Shown piece after piece: positions 17,567 through 26,086 of a stretch of DNA of 64,000 nucleotides. The stretch is taken from positions 124,001-188,000 of the forward strand of contig NZ_JAHKKG010000016.1 in NCBI RefSeq assembly GCF_018829635.1, read 5' to 3'. Below the pieces are notes generated by a model. The model ran no database searches and was not told the origin of the DNA. It worked only from the letters and a program-made list of their open reading frames with translations. The position numbers and the translations under genes were made by a program. Every line of letters starts with the position of its first letter. The stretch's first letter is position 1. This DNA comes from Paractinoplanes bogorensis. GTDB taxonomy: Bacteria > Actinomycetota > Actinomycetes > Mycobacteriales > Micromonosporaceae.

Positions 17567-17881
17567 TCAGGGTCCGCGGTCGTAGCCGCACACGTCATGG
17601 AGCCAATGATCGTAATAGCCGCGTACGGCCGTACGATCACGGTGGTCCAGGTCAAGCCACTCGCGCGCCGCCGTCTCCGCTTGATCGGACAGCCACTCGC
17701 TCTCGCCGAGCATCCCCCACAAAAGGTAGAGGCTCGTGGCGAACTCCTCGGTCTCGAGGTGGTCGTGCAGCGCGGCCAGGATCGCGGCGGCCGGCATCGC
17801 AGGATCGCCGGCCGCGATCACCTCACGCATCAGCGCACCGATCTCGTCGAGATAGGTGGGCCCCGGGCGCTGATCATTCAC
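17567..17881 (-). CDS. Small acidic helical protein, possible immunity protein
   Basis: 104 residues, acidic and predicted helical (LDEIGALMREVIAAGDPAMPAAAILAALHDHLETEEFATSLYLLWGML). GTG start without an obvious ribosome-binding site. I recognise no family. It lies 42 bases downstream of the WXG-like gene on the same strand, the position where polymorphic toxin clusters usually keep immunity genes; that is the only reason for the suggestion. Confidence 0.55.
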   Translation of the reverse strand: MNDQRPGPTYLDEIGALMREVIAAGDPAMPAAAILAALHDHLETEEFATSLYLLWGMLGESEWLSDQAETAAREWLDLDHRDRTAVRGYYDHWLHDVCGYDRGP

Positions 17882-17923
17882 AGAAGGACGATGACACGGT
17901 TACGTGGCGCGATGGTTACCGGG

Positions 17924-18616
17924 TCATCCGTTCACCAGCCGGGTCAGGTTGGTCAGGCTCGTGACCAGCGCCGTTGTGTAGCCGAGGATGCGCCCGGCCC
18001 ACTTCACCACGGCCGACGCGATCTGCGCGGCCACGATCGGGATGGTCACCACCAGCAGCGACTCGGCGGCCCAGACGATCACCCGCGCCACCAGGTCGGC
18101 GATCAGATCGCGGACGATGTCGCGGGTGAACATGACCAGGTTGCCGGCCGCCTCGGTGGACACCGACATGGTGGCCGCCAGCGACGACAGCCCACCGATC
18201 GCGTCGACGTTGCTGGCCATCAGGCTCTGGTACGTCGTCGCGGCCGGGCCGGTCCAGTCGGGCAGGTCGGCGGCCAGCGCACCCTGCAGGTCGGCCGACA
18301 TCGCGGCCAGCTCACCGGCCATGTTCTGCCAAGTGGCGGCGTGCGCGGCGACCCGGTCGGGCATGCCCGCGAGCTTGTCCAGGATCTCGCGCAGCGGCTC
18401 GAAATGCTCCATCGCCCAGCCGAGCCCGTTGGAGAGCAGCGCGCTGAACGGGTCGATCACGGCCGACGCGGCCTCGAGCGCGAACGCCCCACCGGCCAGC
18501 GCCTGGTCGACCCAGCTGCCCCCGGCGATCGTCTGGTGCAACCCCTGGAAGCTGTCGACCAGCGACGCCCCGGACGTGCCCGAACTGGTCGACGCGACGG
18601 CGATCAGATTCGTCAT
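17924..18616 (-). CDS. WXG100-like type VII secretion substrate scaffold without toxin domain
   Basis: 230 residues. Central part has the W-x-G turn (LPDWTGPAATTYQSLMASNVDAI, about 135-157) within long helices, and the C-terminus is very hydrophobic (VIVWAAESLLVVTIPIVAAQIASAVVKW). This is the usual N-terminal half of long WXG/LXG polymorphic toxins, but the protein stops where a toxin domain would begin. ATG 18616 overlaps the stop of the EspC-like gene (ATGA). Probably exported with or by an ESX-type system; no secretion ATPase gene is in the window. Confidence 0.7.
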   Translation of the reverse strand: MTNLIAVASTSSGTSGASLVDSFQGLHQTIAGGSWVDQALAGGAFALEAASAVIDPFSALLSNGLGWAMEHFEPLREILDKLAGMPDRVAAHAATWQNMAGELAAMSADLQGALAADLPDWTGPAATTYQSLMASNVDAIGGLSSLAATMSVSTEAAGNLVMFTRDIVRDLIADLVARVIVWAAESLLVVTIPIVAAQIASAVVKWAGRILGYTTALVTSLTNLTRLVNG

Positions 18617-18927
18617 CCGTGCCCGCCCGCCTTGCGCACCCGCTCGGCGGCCGCGTCGTCGGCGATCTCGTAGTCCTGGCTCGTCCGGACGAGCGCGTCC
18701 GTGGCCAGGCGGAGATTCTCTTCCACGTACGCGTAGAGCTCGTTCTGTTTCGTGTGCCGCGCCTCGAGGATGCCCGCCATCCACCCACAGAGCAGTCCGT
18801 ACGCGGCATGGTCGGCCACGATCGCGGAGCTGGCCGCTTTCACGGCGGCGAACCGCATCTCCACGGCCTCGACCTTGGCTGCGTGCGCCCGGATCTGCTG
18901 GGCGTCGACCGAGAACCCGTCACTCAT
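18613..18927 (-). CDS. EspC/DUF2580-like type VII secretion-associated protein
   Basis: 104 residues. MSDGFSVDAQQIRAHAAKVEAVEMRFAAVKAASSAI... followed by AAYGLLCGWMAGILE fits the EspC/DUF2580 family of ESX-associated secreted proteins. Start at ATG 18927; the longer reading frame upstream is out of family. Overlaps the YbaB-like gene upstream and the WXG-like gene downstream, so the three are translationally coupled. Confidence 0.72.
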   Translation of the reverse strand: MSDGFSVDAQQIRAHAAKVEAVEMRFAAVKAASSAIVADHAAYGLLCGWMAGILEARHTKQNELYAYVEENLRLATDALVRTSQDYEIADDAAAERVRKAGGHG

Positions 18928-19291
18928 CGACCGCCCCCAGCCGCTCCGCGATGGCCCGCCCCGCGATCGAGTCGGGCCCCATCGTCTCGTCGATGATCTG
19001 GCGACTGAGCCGGGCCGCTTTTCGCCGGGCACTCTCGAACGCCGTCATCACAGCCCGGTCGACAGCATCGGGAGCGACCCGCTGAACCCGATCGGTGAAC
19101 CGCACGCCGACCAGCACACCGCTCGAGTCGATGGTCACCTCGACCAGCCCGTTGCCGTCGGTCGCACTGATCCGAGCGTCGGCCAGCCGCTCACTCATCG
19201 CCTGCGCGGCCGCGGCGGCCCGGTCGACGCGCCCTTTCCAGTCGCGCAGATATTCGCGCGAGCTGTCCGGGTCCAGAAGAGGCTCGGTCAC
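18920..19291 (-). CDS. YbaB/EbfC family protein
   Basis: 123 residues. DWKGRVDRAAAAAQAMSERLADARISATDGNGLVEVTIDSSGVLVGVRF is the YbaB pattern of a helix followed by a beta hairpin. In actinobacteria, divergent YbaB proteins commonly accompany EspC and WXG genes, as here. A nucleoid-associated or chaperone-like role is possible. Confidence 0.75.
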   Translation of the reverse strand: MTEPLLDPDSSREYLRDWKGRVDRAAAAAQAMSERLADARISATDGNGLVEVTIDSSGVLVGVRFTDRVQRVAPDAVDRAVMTAFESARRKAARLSRQIIDETMGPDSIAGRAIAERLGAVDE

Positions 19292-19300
19292 CCTTCAGTC

Positions 19301-19666
19301 CTATCGTGCCGAGTCAATGGCTTCCCGGACCATGACCGCCAGCTCGCGCAGATAGGCGGCGGCGCCGCGGTCGGTCGGGTCGTCGTCGAGCGGGCGACCC
19401 CCGTCACCGGCAACCAGGTAGAGCAGGGTGTTGGGCGGCTGCTCGTGGGTGAGCAACGTGTCGATGGCCTCGAGCGCCTGGTTCAGCGAGCGGGCGCTGT
19501 GGCGCGCGGTCATACCCAGCTCTTCACGGATCTCGGCCGGGCCGTCGGTGTCGGCGACGTGCGCTCGCAGCAGCCAGCCCACCTTCTCCACCGGCGAGCG
19601 CGCGTCCATCTCAGCCATGCGCGCCCGCAGCGGCTCGGGGATCTGGGAGGCATCCATGCCGTTCAC
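19301..19666 (-). CDS. Putative immunity protein for the adjacent toxin
   Basis: 121 residues, acidic, mainly helical (LLRAHVADTDGPAEIREELGMTARHSARSLNQALEAIDTLL). GTG 19666 starts one base after the toxin stop codon, with an alternative ATG at 19657. I recognise no family. Tight coupling directly behind a toxin-like gene is typical of immunity genes, and its lower GC matches the toxin rather than the flanking genes. Confidence 0.6.
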   Translation of the reverse strand: MNGMDASQIPEPLRARMAEMDARSPVEKVGWLLRAHVADTDGPAEIREELGMTARHSARSLNQALEAIDTLLTHEQPPNTLLYLVAGDGGRPLDDDPTDRGAAAYLRELAVMVREAIDSAR

Positions 19667-19667
19667 C

Positions 19668-20411
19668 CTAATGTCCGGCCGGGAAGGCGCTGACGATGTA
19701 CGGCTGGGCCGGGTCGGAGCCTTCCACGAGTCTGATGCGCATCTTGACCAGGCTGGCCGGTAGGTATTCGGCTTGGCGTGGACCGAAGCCGTACATGCCG
19801 CCGTTCATGAATCCCTCGCCGACACGGTGACCGGCGTTGAAACGAGCCTCGTGTACACCGTCCATGGCCAGGTCACTTCGGATCTCGTCCCAGTTGCGCT
19901 GGACATACTCGTTCACCTCGCGGGTCATCACTGTGGGGCTGTCCCACTTGAACGACTGATTTTCCGGCCCGGTCCACCCGGTATCGCCGTAGATGCGACC
20001 CTCCACGGTCTTCTGACCCGGATCGCGATGAAGCGGGATGTCGTGGCCGTGTCGATCGAGTGTGTGTGCGCGTGGATGAGCGGCGTCGTTCTCTCGGATG
20101 TCGAACTTCGGCGGGTCGGCACCTAGCTGGTCATATTTACGCATGACCTCGGCCAGCGAGAGGTCCTCCGTGCTGCGTGCCGGGGCGTTACTGCGACCTG
20201 TGGGCGTGTTCGCGCCCGAGCCGGCCCGACCCTGCAGCGCCACGTGCTGAGTCGACTGTTGTGCGGCGGCGATGTTGTCAGCCGGCCTGCCCCCGCCCGC
20301 ACCGCGTGGCCGGGAACTGTTCGGCGGCGGCCCGTCCGGCGGGTCGCCGCTGGATCCGCCGTGACCGCGTGGGCGTGTCGGCACCGGAAAGACGGTAGCA
20401 ATGAATGTCAA
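19668..20411 (-). CDS. Orphan polymorphic-toxin tail, RNase A-like (CdiA-CT type) candidate
   Basis: 247 residues read from TTG 20411. Residues 10-80 are a Pro/Gly/Arg linker with no secretion domain. Residues 110-247 form a compact domain with HTLDRH (116-121), R139 in EGRIYG, S153-F, NEYVQRNWDEIRSDLA, GEGF, and a terminal PYIVSAFP. This order (HTxxRH, Arg, SxF, N..I..., FP end) resembles bacterial CdiA-CT RNase A-like toxins. I see no signal peptide and no good ribosome-binding site, so it may be a silent cassette or a truncated gene. GC is lower than in neighbours. The family match is by eye only. Confidence 0.55.
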   Translation of the reverse strand: MTFIATVFPVPTRPRGHGGSSGDPPDGPPPNSSRPRGAGGGRPADNIAAAQQSTQHVALQGRAGSGANTPTGRSNAPARSTEDLSLAEVMRKYDQLGADPPKFDIRENDAAHPRAHTLDRHGHDIPLHRDPGQKTVEGRIYGDTGWTGPENQSFKWDSPTVMTREVNEYVQRNWDEIRSDLAMDGVHEARFNAGHRVGEGFMNGGMYGFGPRQAEYLPASLVKMRIRLVEGSDPAQPYIVSAFPAGH

Positions 20412-20731
20412 TTGATCAATTTGCTGTGGTGTCGATCGGGCCGCATGTGCCGCTGAGGCCCCGGAGTTCGGAGCCGCGACTCTGGTGTGGACTCCGCCGG
20501 AAAGGTATTTCCACGATCATTCGGGCGATCATGTGAGTGCCGGTCCGGAATGATGGTTGAACGGCTCTGAGCTGGGACAAGCGTCACAGTTCCGGAATGC
20601 AATGGGCTGTTCGGCGAGAAAAGCGTCACACCTGTGGTGTGGCAATTCGAAGATCGTATTCGTAGGCTGTTCGCAAACCACCGGAGAGAGGGAGCGGACC
20701 ACTGATCGTCGCGGACGTTCCTCTCGACCGC
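20412..20731. other. About 320-base intergenic region between divergent toxin and nuclease operons
   Basis: AT-richer than the surroundings. Contains the 12-bp palindrome AATTGATCAATT (20410-20421) at the toxin start and the inverted repeat CACACC-TGT-GGTGTG (20627-20641) about 90-105 bases before the nuclease gene, a possible operator. GAGAGGGAGCGGA near 20690-20700 could be a ribosome-binding site for an unusual start upstream of 20732. No gene seen. Confidence 0.6.
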
Positions 20732-21661
20732 GTGGTCTCGCTCTCCGGGGTCGGCGCCGATGATCTCGCGCAGTCGATCGCCGGCGGCCGCGATGATCTG
20801 GCGCCGCTCGTCATGCGGGTGCCGCCGGGGTGCCGCACGCCGGGTGACTTCGTCTCGGCCGCGGTGGCCGATCTCGAGCGGGTGGCCGTCGAACTGCTGC
20901 CGGCCTGGTTGCCCGAGGCCGATGCCGCCCGGCCCGACGTGGGTGGGCTGGCCGCGGCCCGTCTGCTCGCCACTGATCGGGCCGCCAAGAGCCGCTTCCC
21001 CCGGACGTTCCTGGTCGATCTCGCCCTGCTCGCCCTCACCGGGCGCCGGCCGGCCACGCCGCTACCGTTGCGCATCCGGGCGCGCGAACTCGCTCGCCTG
21101 GTCGCCCACGCGTTCGACCGGCGCCGCACCGTCCTGTTGATCAACGGGTGCAAGAGCGACGCGATGATCGCGGGGGCCGAATGGCTCGTGCACAACGGCG
21201 GACCGGCTGTCTGGCTCGTCGGCGCCGGCAGCGAACGCATCGTCGACTTCTCCGCGACTGAACCCGTACGGGAAAAGAACCGGCCCGACGCCGGACGCCC
21301 GCACCACGCGAGTGAAGCCGAATCGGCTCTCGAAGCGGCCCTGGCCGGTGAACCATGGGCGATCGGGCGCCGGTGGAATGCCACCTATTCCACGAATGCG
21401 CTCACCCCACCCGTACGGCTGGATCTGCTCTGGCCGGATGTTCGCTGTGTGGTCGAGATCGACGGGCCCGAGCATTGCCACCCGGTCCGTTTCGAGGCCG
21501 ACCGCCGCCGCGACGTGCAACTTCAGCTGGACGGTTATGCCGTTCTCCGTTTCACCAATGCCCGGATCAGGTACGACGTCGGCGCCGTGGTTCATCAGAT
21601 CGGAACCTTTGTGCGGAGCCGGCGGGACAACTCGGAAGGACACGACCATGGCCGGCGATGA
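20732..21661 (+). CDS. DUF559-type PD-(D/E)XK nuclease-like protein
   Basis: 309 residues from GTG 20732; no ATG or GTG precedes it in frame, but a non-standard start near 20702 after a purine-rich site is possible. Residues 195-280 carry the endonuclease core: SEAESALEAAL, then RLDLLWPDVRCVVEIDGPEH (Asp231 and E242-x-D244), an Arg-rich helix RFEADRRRDVQLQLDGY, and VLRFTNARI, the DUF559/Vsr-like layout. The N-terminal 190 residues are mostly helical with one Rossmann-like stretch (TVLLINGCKSDAMI). Overlaps the next gene by 14 bases, so it is part of a three-gene operon. Confidence 0.72.
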   Translation: MVSLSGVGADDLAQSIAGGRDDLAPLVMRVPPGCRTPGDFVSAAVADLERVAVELLPAWLPEADAARPDVGGLAAARLLATDRAAKSRFPRTFLVDLALLALTGRRPATPLPLRIRARELARLVAHAFDRRRTVLLINGCKSDAMIAGAEWLVHNGGPAVWLVGAGSERIVDFSATEPVREKNRPDAGRPHHASEAESALEAALAGEPWAIGRRWNATYSTNALTPPVRLDLLWPDVRCVVEIDGPEHCHPVRFEADRRRDVQLQLDGYAVLRFTNARIRYDVGAVVHQIGTFVRSRRDNSEGHDHGRR

Positions 21662-22268
21662 CCTGACCCCTTCGGAGGCCGCGATTCTCGTGGTGCTGAT
21701 GGTCGAGGCGCGTGAGGTGCTCAATACCGAATTGCGGGACCGGTACGGGCTCGACGTCAGGAAGAGTTATCGCGACAAACTGGCCCGGCTGCATTACGTG
21801 TCGAGTCGCCGCAGCGGCCGCACCACGGCACTCCAGCTCGACGACAAGGGCTGGGTCCGGATGCAGAGCGATTTCCAGTTCGGAAAGACCGCTCTCGGCG
21901 CCGCCCTGAACGCGCTGCACACCCAGACGAGGGACCGGATCGTCGAGCGCAGCGGTGCGGCCAACCTGACCGAACTGTTCGCCCGCAGCGAGATGCGCGC
22001 GACGCACGACGCCGACCTGCGCCCGCGGATCGTCAGCACCTACCACGCGCTGGCCGGCAAGCCGGGCGAGTGGGTGAGTCTGCGGCGGTTGCGACCGTTC
22101 CTGGCCGAGGTGCCCCGGGCCGAGGTCGACGACGCGCTCGGCCGGCTCAGTGACGACGGGACAGCCACGATCGTTCCCGAGTCGAACCAGAAGACGCTCA
22201 CCACGGCCGACCACGATGCGGCCCTGCAGCTCGGCGGGCAGGAGAACCACCTGCTGGCGATCGTCTGA
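21648..22268 (+). CDS. Winged-helix protein linking nuclease and ATPase genes
   Basis: 206 residues. N-terminus (TPSEAAILVVLMVEAREVLNTELRDRYGLDVRKSYRDKLARLHYVSSRR...LQLDDKGW) is a winged-helix arrangement; a second helical part contains ELFARSEMRATH and a C-terminal helix-turn-helix-like segment VSLRRLRPFLAEVPRAEVDDALGRLSDDG. ATG 21648 has GGAAGGA just upstream. The stop overlaps the ATPase start (TGATG). Probably a DNA-binding or adaptor subunit. Confidence 0.7.
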   Translation: MAGDDLTPSEAAILVVLMVEAREVLNTELRDRYGLDVRKSYRDKLARLHYVSSRRSGRTTALQLDDKGWVRMQSDFQFGKTALGAALNALHTQTRDRIVERSGAANLTELFARSEMRATHDADLRPRIVSTYHALAGKPGEWVSLRRLRPFLAEVPRAEVDDALGRLSDDGTATIVPESNQKTLTTADHDAALQLGGQENHLLAIV

Positions 22269-25200
22269 TGAACGAGGCGGAACGGGCGGCGCTCAAGTCG
22301 CTGCGATTCGACTGGGCGCCAGTGCCGGACGACATCTGGCGTCCGCTGCCGTTCCACGTCGAGGGGCTGCACCTGGCCGCGCTGCGCGAGATCGCCGACG
22401 GGTTCGGCGAGGCCGAGACCAGCCGGGACGCGAGTCCGCTGGGTCTGGTCGTGCAGGGGTCGCGGGGTTCCGGCAAGACGCATCTGCTGGGCCGGGTGCG
22501 GCAGGGCGTGCACGAGCGGAAGGGCTACTTCTTCCTCGTCGGACTGCTCGACGCGGGCACATTCTGGGACAGCGTGCTCGCCGCGATGCTCGACGGGCTG
22601 GCCCGGCCCGTGCCCGGCACCGGCGGCGAGACACAGTTGACCCTGCTGCTGCAGCGGCTCTCGGCCATGGTCGGGGCGCCCCGCAAGTCGCGTCGAGCGG
22701 TGATGGGGCAGACCGATCTGACCCGGGAGGATCTCGACGCGTTCGTCGAGGGGCTGGGCGCGTTCGACCGGCAGGTGGCGCGGTCGAGTCAGGAGACGGC
22801 CCGGGCGCTGGCCCTGAGCGCCTCCGACGACGTCGCCCACCGTGACCTGGCCGAGAACTACTTCCTCTCGGGCGAGGAAAATGTGGCCGGCGAGCGCCAC
22901 GTCTGGGGCATGCGCCGCCAGCCCCGGCCGGCCCAGCTCATCGTGCAGGACCTGTCGTGGCTGCTCGCCCTGACCGGCCCGTCGGTGATCGCGATCGACC
23001 AGATCGACACGCTGATCGCCCAGGTCGCGGTGCAGAGCGACCCGACCCTGGCCCGCATGTCGGTGGTGGACCCCGAGCAGGCGCTGATGCTGGCCCGGAT
23101 GGCCGACGGCCTGATGACGCTGCGCCAGATCACCCGCCGGACGCTGACCGTGCTGGCCTGCATCCCGAACTCGTGGACGATCATCTCGACGGCCGCGACC
23201 GACACGGTGGCCGACCGGTTCCGGCTCACGCCGCCGCTGCAGCGCATCAACGACGACGAGCTGGCCCGGGCGATCGTCGAGAAACGGTTCGCGCTGCGTT
23301 ACCGCGAGGCCGGGTTCGCGCCGCCGTTCCCGTCCTGGCCGATCGCCGCGTCGGCCTTCACCGGGGCCGGTCGCTACACCCCGCGTCAGCTGTTGAAAGA
23401 GATCGATTCCCACGTACGGGGGTGTCTGGACGCCGCCGAAGTGGGCGTTCTCGGTCAACTGGGCACCCAGCAGCCGGTTGACACAGGCGGCGATCTCGAC
23501 GGCTTCGACGCGCGGTTCGCCGAACTGCGGAAGGCGGCCGACGTGATCACGCCGCTCGGCCGCGAGACCGAGAACACGGCGGTGCCTCCGCTGCTCGCGG
23601 CCGGGCTCACCGCCTGGATCCTCGAGCACGGAGACGCCGGAACCGGGTTCGATGTGGACGGACCGCCGAGCAACGATCCGCCGCTGCACGCCCGGCTGAA
23701 GCTCATCCTCAACGAGCAGACCGACGACCAGGCGCACTGGTCCTTCCGGGCGATCAGCGACGAGCACCACCACAGCGCGGCGCTGGCTCGCATCCGGAAG
23801 GCGTCGGTGGCCGCGGCGGTCGAGGCTCCGAACCGGCGGCTCGTGCTGCTGCGCAACGGGAAGTGGACGGCCGGGCAGGCCACCAGGAACGCGCTCGACA
23901 AGCTGGAGCAGTCTGGCGGGATGACGCTCGGCCTGAACGAGGACGATCTGCGGACGATGTCGGCGCTGCGGGTGATGCTGGCCGAGACCACATCGGAGCT
24001 GCAAGGCTGGCTGACGCAGCGCCAACCGGCGCACGGGCTCACGTTCCTGCAGCAGGCGCTGGCGAGCGTGTCCCAGACAGATCAACTTCCTTCCCCCGTA
24101 CGGGAAAAAGCCTCGCCGCCGGTTTCCCCGCCGACGGTGCACGGGCCCGCGTTCACGGTCGGATACGGCTATGACGACGGGCTCGCGGCCCAGTTGCCGC
24201 TCGAGGCCCTCCGCAAGCACGCGACGGTCTTCGCCGGGTCGGGTTCGGGCAAGACGGTGCTGATCCGGCGCATCGTCGAGGAATGTGCCCTGCAGGGCGT
24301 CTCGGCGATCGTGCTCGACCCCAACAACGACCTGGCCCGGCTCGGCGAGGCCTGGCCCGAACCGCCCACCGCCTGGCGCCCGGACGACCCCGGCCGTGCC
24401 GCCGACTACCTGGCGAACACCGACATTGTCGTCTGGACCCCGCGGCGCGCCGCCGGACGACCGCTCAGCTTTCAGCCGCTGCCCGACTTCCGCAGCGTGC
24501 GCGACGACGCGGACGAGTTCGCCGAAGCGGTCGAGGCGGCCGTGGCCTCGCTCGCCCCGCGCGCCGGCGTCACCGGCCGCACCAACAAGGCCCAGCTCGG
24601 CCTGGCCGTCCTGCGCAAGGCGGTCGAGCATTACGGCCGGCGCGGCGGCAGCCGGCTCCAGGGGCTGATCGACACGCTGGGCGACCTGCCCGACGACCTG
24701 ATCGACATCGACGGCGCCGACAAGATCGGACTGGGTCTGTCGCAGACGCTGACGGCCGCGATGGTCAACGATCCGCTCTTCGGCGGCGAGGGCACGCCGA
24801 TGGATCCCGGCCTGCTGCTGACCCCGGCCGACGGCAAGCGGGCCCGGGTCTCGGTGATCAGCCTGATCGGCCTGCCCTCGGACGACGCCCGGCAGAGCTT
24901 CGTCAACCAGCTGCAGATGGCGTTGTTCGCCTGGATCAAGCGGAACCCGGCCGGCGACCGCCCCCTGCTCGGTCTGCTGATCATGGACGAGGCGCAGACG
25001 TTCGCCCCGTCCGGCGCCCTGACCGCCTGCACGCAGAGCACGCTGGCGCTGGTCGCGCAGGCCCGCAAGTACGGCCTGGGCCTGATCTTCGCCACCCAGG
25101 CGCCGAAGGGCCTGCACAACCGGATCCCGGGCAACGCCGCCACCCAGCTGTACGGCCTGATGAACAGCCCGATCCAGATCGAGGCGGCCCGCGACATGGC

Positions 25201-25369
25201 CAAGGCCAAGGGCGGTGACGTCCCCGACATCTCCCGCCTGACCACCGGCGAGTTCTACCTGGCGGCCGAGGGGGCCGCACCCCGCAAGGTCCGGACGCCG
25301 TTGTCGCTGACCCATCACCCGCGCAGCCCGCTGACCGCCGAGGAGGTGCTCGACCGGGCCCGCGACTGA
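22268..25369 (+). CDS. Large double ATPase: AAA-type N-half and HerA/FtsK-like C-half
   Basis: 1033 residues. First P-loop GSRGSGKT (64-71) with Walker B IAIDQID (241-247); a helical middle (about 390-620); second P-loop GSGSGKT (657-663), Walker B LLIMDEAQ (903-910), sensor FATQ (941-944) and PGNAATQLYGLMNSP, the arrangement of HerA/VirB4/FtsK-like motors (DUF87 type). The first Walker B has Gln after Asp rather than Glu, so that half may bind but not readily hydrolyse ATP. Coupled to the upstream winged-helix gene. Likely a DNA translocase or loader working with the DUF559-type nuclease. Confidence 0.85.
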   Translation: MNEAERAALKSLRFDWAPVPDDIWRPLPFHVEGLHLAALREIADGFGEAETSRDASPLGLVVQGSRGSGKTHLLGRVRQGVHERKGYFFLVGLLDAGTFWDSVLAAMLDGLARPVPGTGGETQLTLLLQRLSAMVGAPRKSRRAVMGQTDLTREDLDAFVEGLGAFDRQVARSSQETARALALSASDDVAHRDLAENYFLSGEENVAGERHVWGMRRQPRPAQLIVQDLSWLLALTGPSVIAIDQIDTLIAQVAVQSDPTLARMSVVDPEQALMLARMADGLMTLRQITRRTLTVLACIPNSWTIISTAATDTVADRFRLTPPLQRINDDELARAIVEKRFALRYREAGFAPPFPSWPIAASAFTGAGRYTPRQLLKEIDSHVRGCLDAAEVGVLGQLGTQQPVDTGGDLDGFDARFAELRKAADVITPLGRETENTAVPPLLAAGLTAWILEHGDAGTGFDVDGPPSNDPPLHARLKLILNEQTDDQAHWSFRAISDEHHHSAALARIRKASVAAAVEAPNRRLVLLRNGKWTAGQATRNALDKLEQSGGMTLGLNEDDLRTMSALRVMLAETTSELQGWLTQRQPAHGLTFLQQALASVSQTDQLPSPVREKASPPVSPPTVHGPAFTVGYGYDDGLAAQLPLEALRKHATVFAGSGSGKTVLIRRIVEECALQGVSAIVLDPNNDLARLGEAWPEPPTAWRPDDPGRAADYLANTDIVVWTPRRAAGRPLSFQPLPDFRSVRDDADEFAEAVEAAVASLAPRAGVTGRTNKAQLGLAVLRKAVEHYGRRGGSRLQGLIDTLGDLPDDLIDIDGADKIGLGLSQTLTAAMVNDPLFGGEGTPMDPGLLLTPADGKRARVSVISLIGLPSDDARQSFVNQLQMALFAWIKRNPAGDRPLLGLLIMDEAQTFAPSGALTACTQSTLALVAQARKYGLGLIFATQAPKGLHNRIPGNAATQLYGLMNSPIQIEAARDMAKAKGGDVPDISRLTTGEFYLAAEGAAPRKVRTPLSLTHHPRSPLTAEEVLDRARD

Positions 25370-25370
25370 T

Positions 25371-25466
25371 CAGTTTTCGAGAAGCGGTGCGGCCGGCGCG
25401 ATCGGCGAGCTCACCCCCGAGGTCGAGTCGCGCATCGCTGACCTGGTGAAGCGGGCCGCCGGATAG
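25371..25466 (+). pseudogene. Short open reading fragment, possible gene remnant
   Basis: The 31 codons before TAG 25464-25466 read ...GAIGELTPEVESRIADLVKRAAG, an amphipathic helix with codon use like a real gene, but no start codon is available without entering the ATPase gene. It may be the end of a deleted gene or chance. Confidence 0.25.
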
Positions 25467-25476
25467 CATCGGGGAA

Positions 25477-26067
25477 ATGAGTGATCAGAACGGCTGGCTC
25501 GAGCTGCTCGGCAAGAATCCGGACCACTCGCAGTGGTACATCGACCGCTTCCGGAAGATGGCCGAGTCGGGGGCCGACCTCGACGGCGAGGCCCGTTTCG
25601 TCGACGCGATGCTCGCCCGCGGCTCCCGGGTGCTCGACGCCGGCTGCGGCACCGGGCGGGTCGGCGGCTATCTCGCCGGCGCCGGGCACGAGGTGGTCGG
25701 GGTCGATCTCGATCCGGTGCTGATCGAGGCCGCCCGGGCCGATCACCCGGGAGCCGAGTGGCTGGTGGGAGACCTGAGCCGGCTCGATCTGCCCGAGCCG
25801 TTCGACCTGATCGTCTGCGCCGGCAACGTCATGACCTTCGTGGCGCCCAGCACCCGCGTCGAGATTCTCCGCCGGGCCGGGCGCCACCTGCGGGCCGGTG
25901 GGCGCTTCGTGGTCGGATTCGGCTCGGGGCGTGGGTACGACTTCGACGACTTCCGCGCCGACACGGCCACCGCCGGCCTGACCACCGACCTGCGGCTCGG
26001 CACCTGGGACCTGCGGCCTTGCACGCCGGAATCCGACTTCCTGGTCACTGTTCTGCGCGTCGCTTAA
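25477..26067 (+). CDS. Class I SAM-dependent methyltransferase
   Basis: 196 residues. SAM-binding motif I VLDAGCGTGRVGGYLAG (about 52-68), motif II acidic residue in VVGVDLDP, and motif IV FDLIVCAGNVMTF. ATG lies seven bases after TAGCAT (25464-25469), a leaderless pattern. Small-molecule methyltransferase; substrate unknown. Not obviously linked to the three-gene ATPase operon, although it follows on the same strand. Confidence 0.88.
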   Translation: MSDQNGWLELLGKNPDHSQWYIDRFRKMAESGADLDGEARFVDAMLARGSRVLDAGCGTGRVGGYLAGAGHEVVGVDLDPVLIEAARADHPGAEWLVGDLSRLDLPEPFDLIVCAGNVMTFVAPSTRVEILRRAGRHLRAGGRFVVGFGSGRGYDFDDFRADTATAGLTTDLRLGTWDLRPCTPESDFLVTVLRVA

Positions 26068-26086
26068 CACTTCGGAAAAAATCTCC

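Noticed and set aside
16742..18673. 643-codon open frame on the plus strand
   Set aside because: Antisense to four minus-strand genes with recognisable domains and ribosome-binding sites; its product is Arg/Gly-rich without any motif.
22040..25318. 1092-codon open frame on the minus strand
   Set aside because: It is antisense to the double ATPase; high GC keeps this frame open. The plus strand has both P-loops and Walker B motifs, the minus product has only Arg/Gly/Gln-rich sequence.
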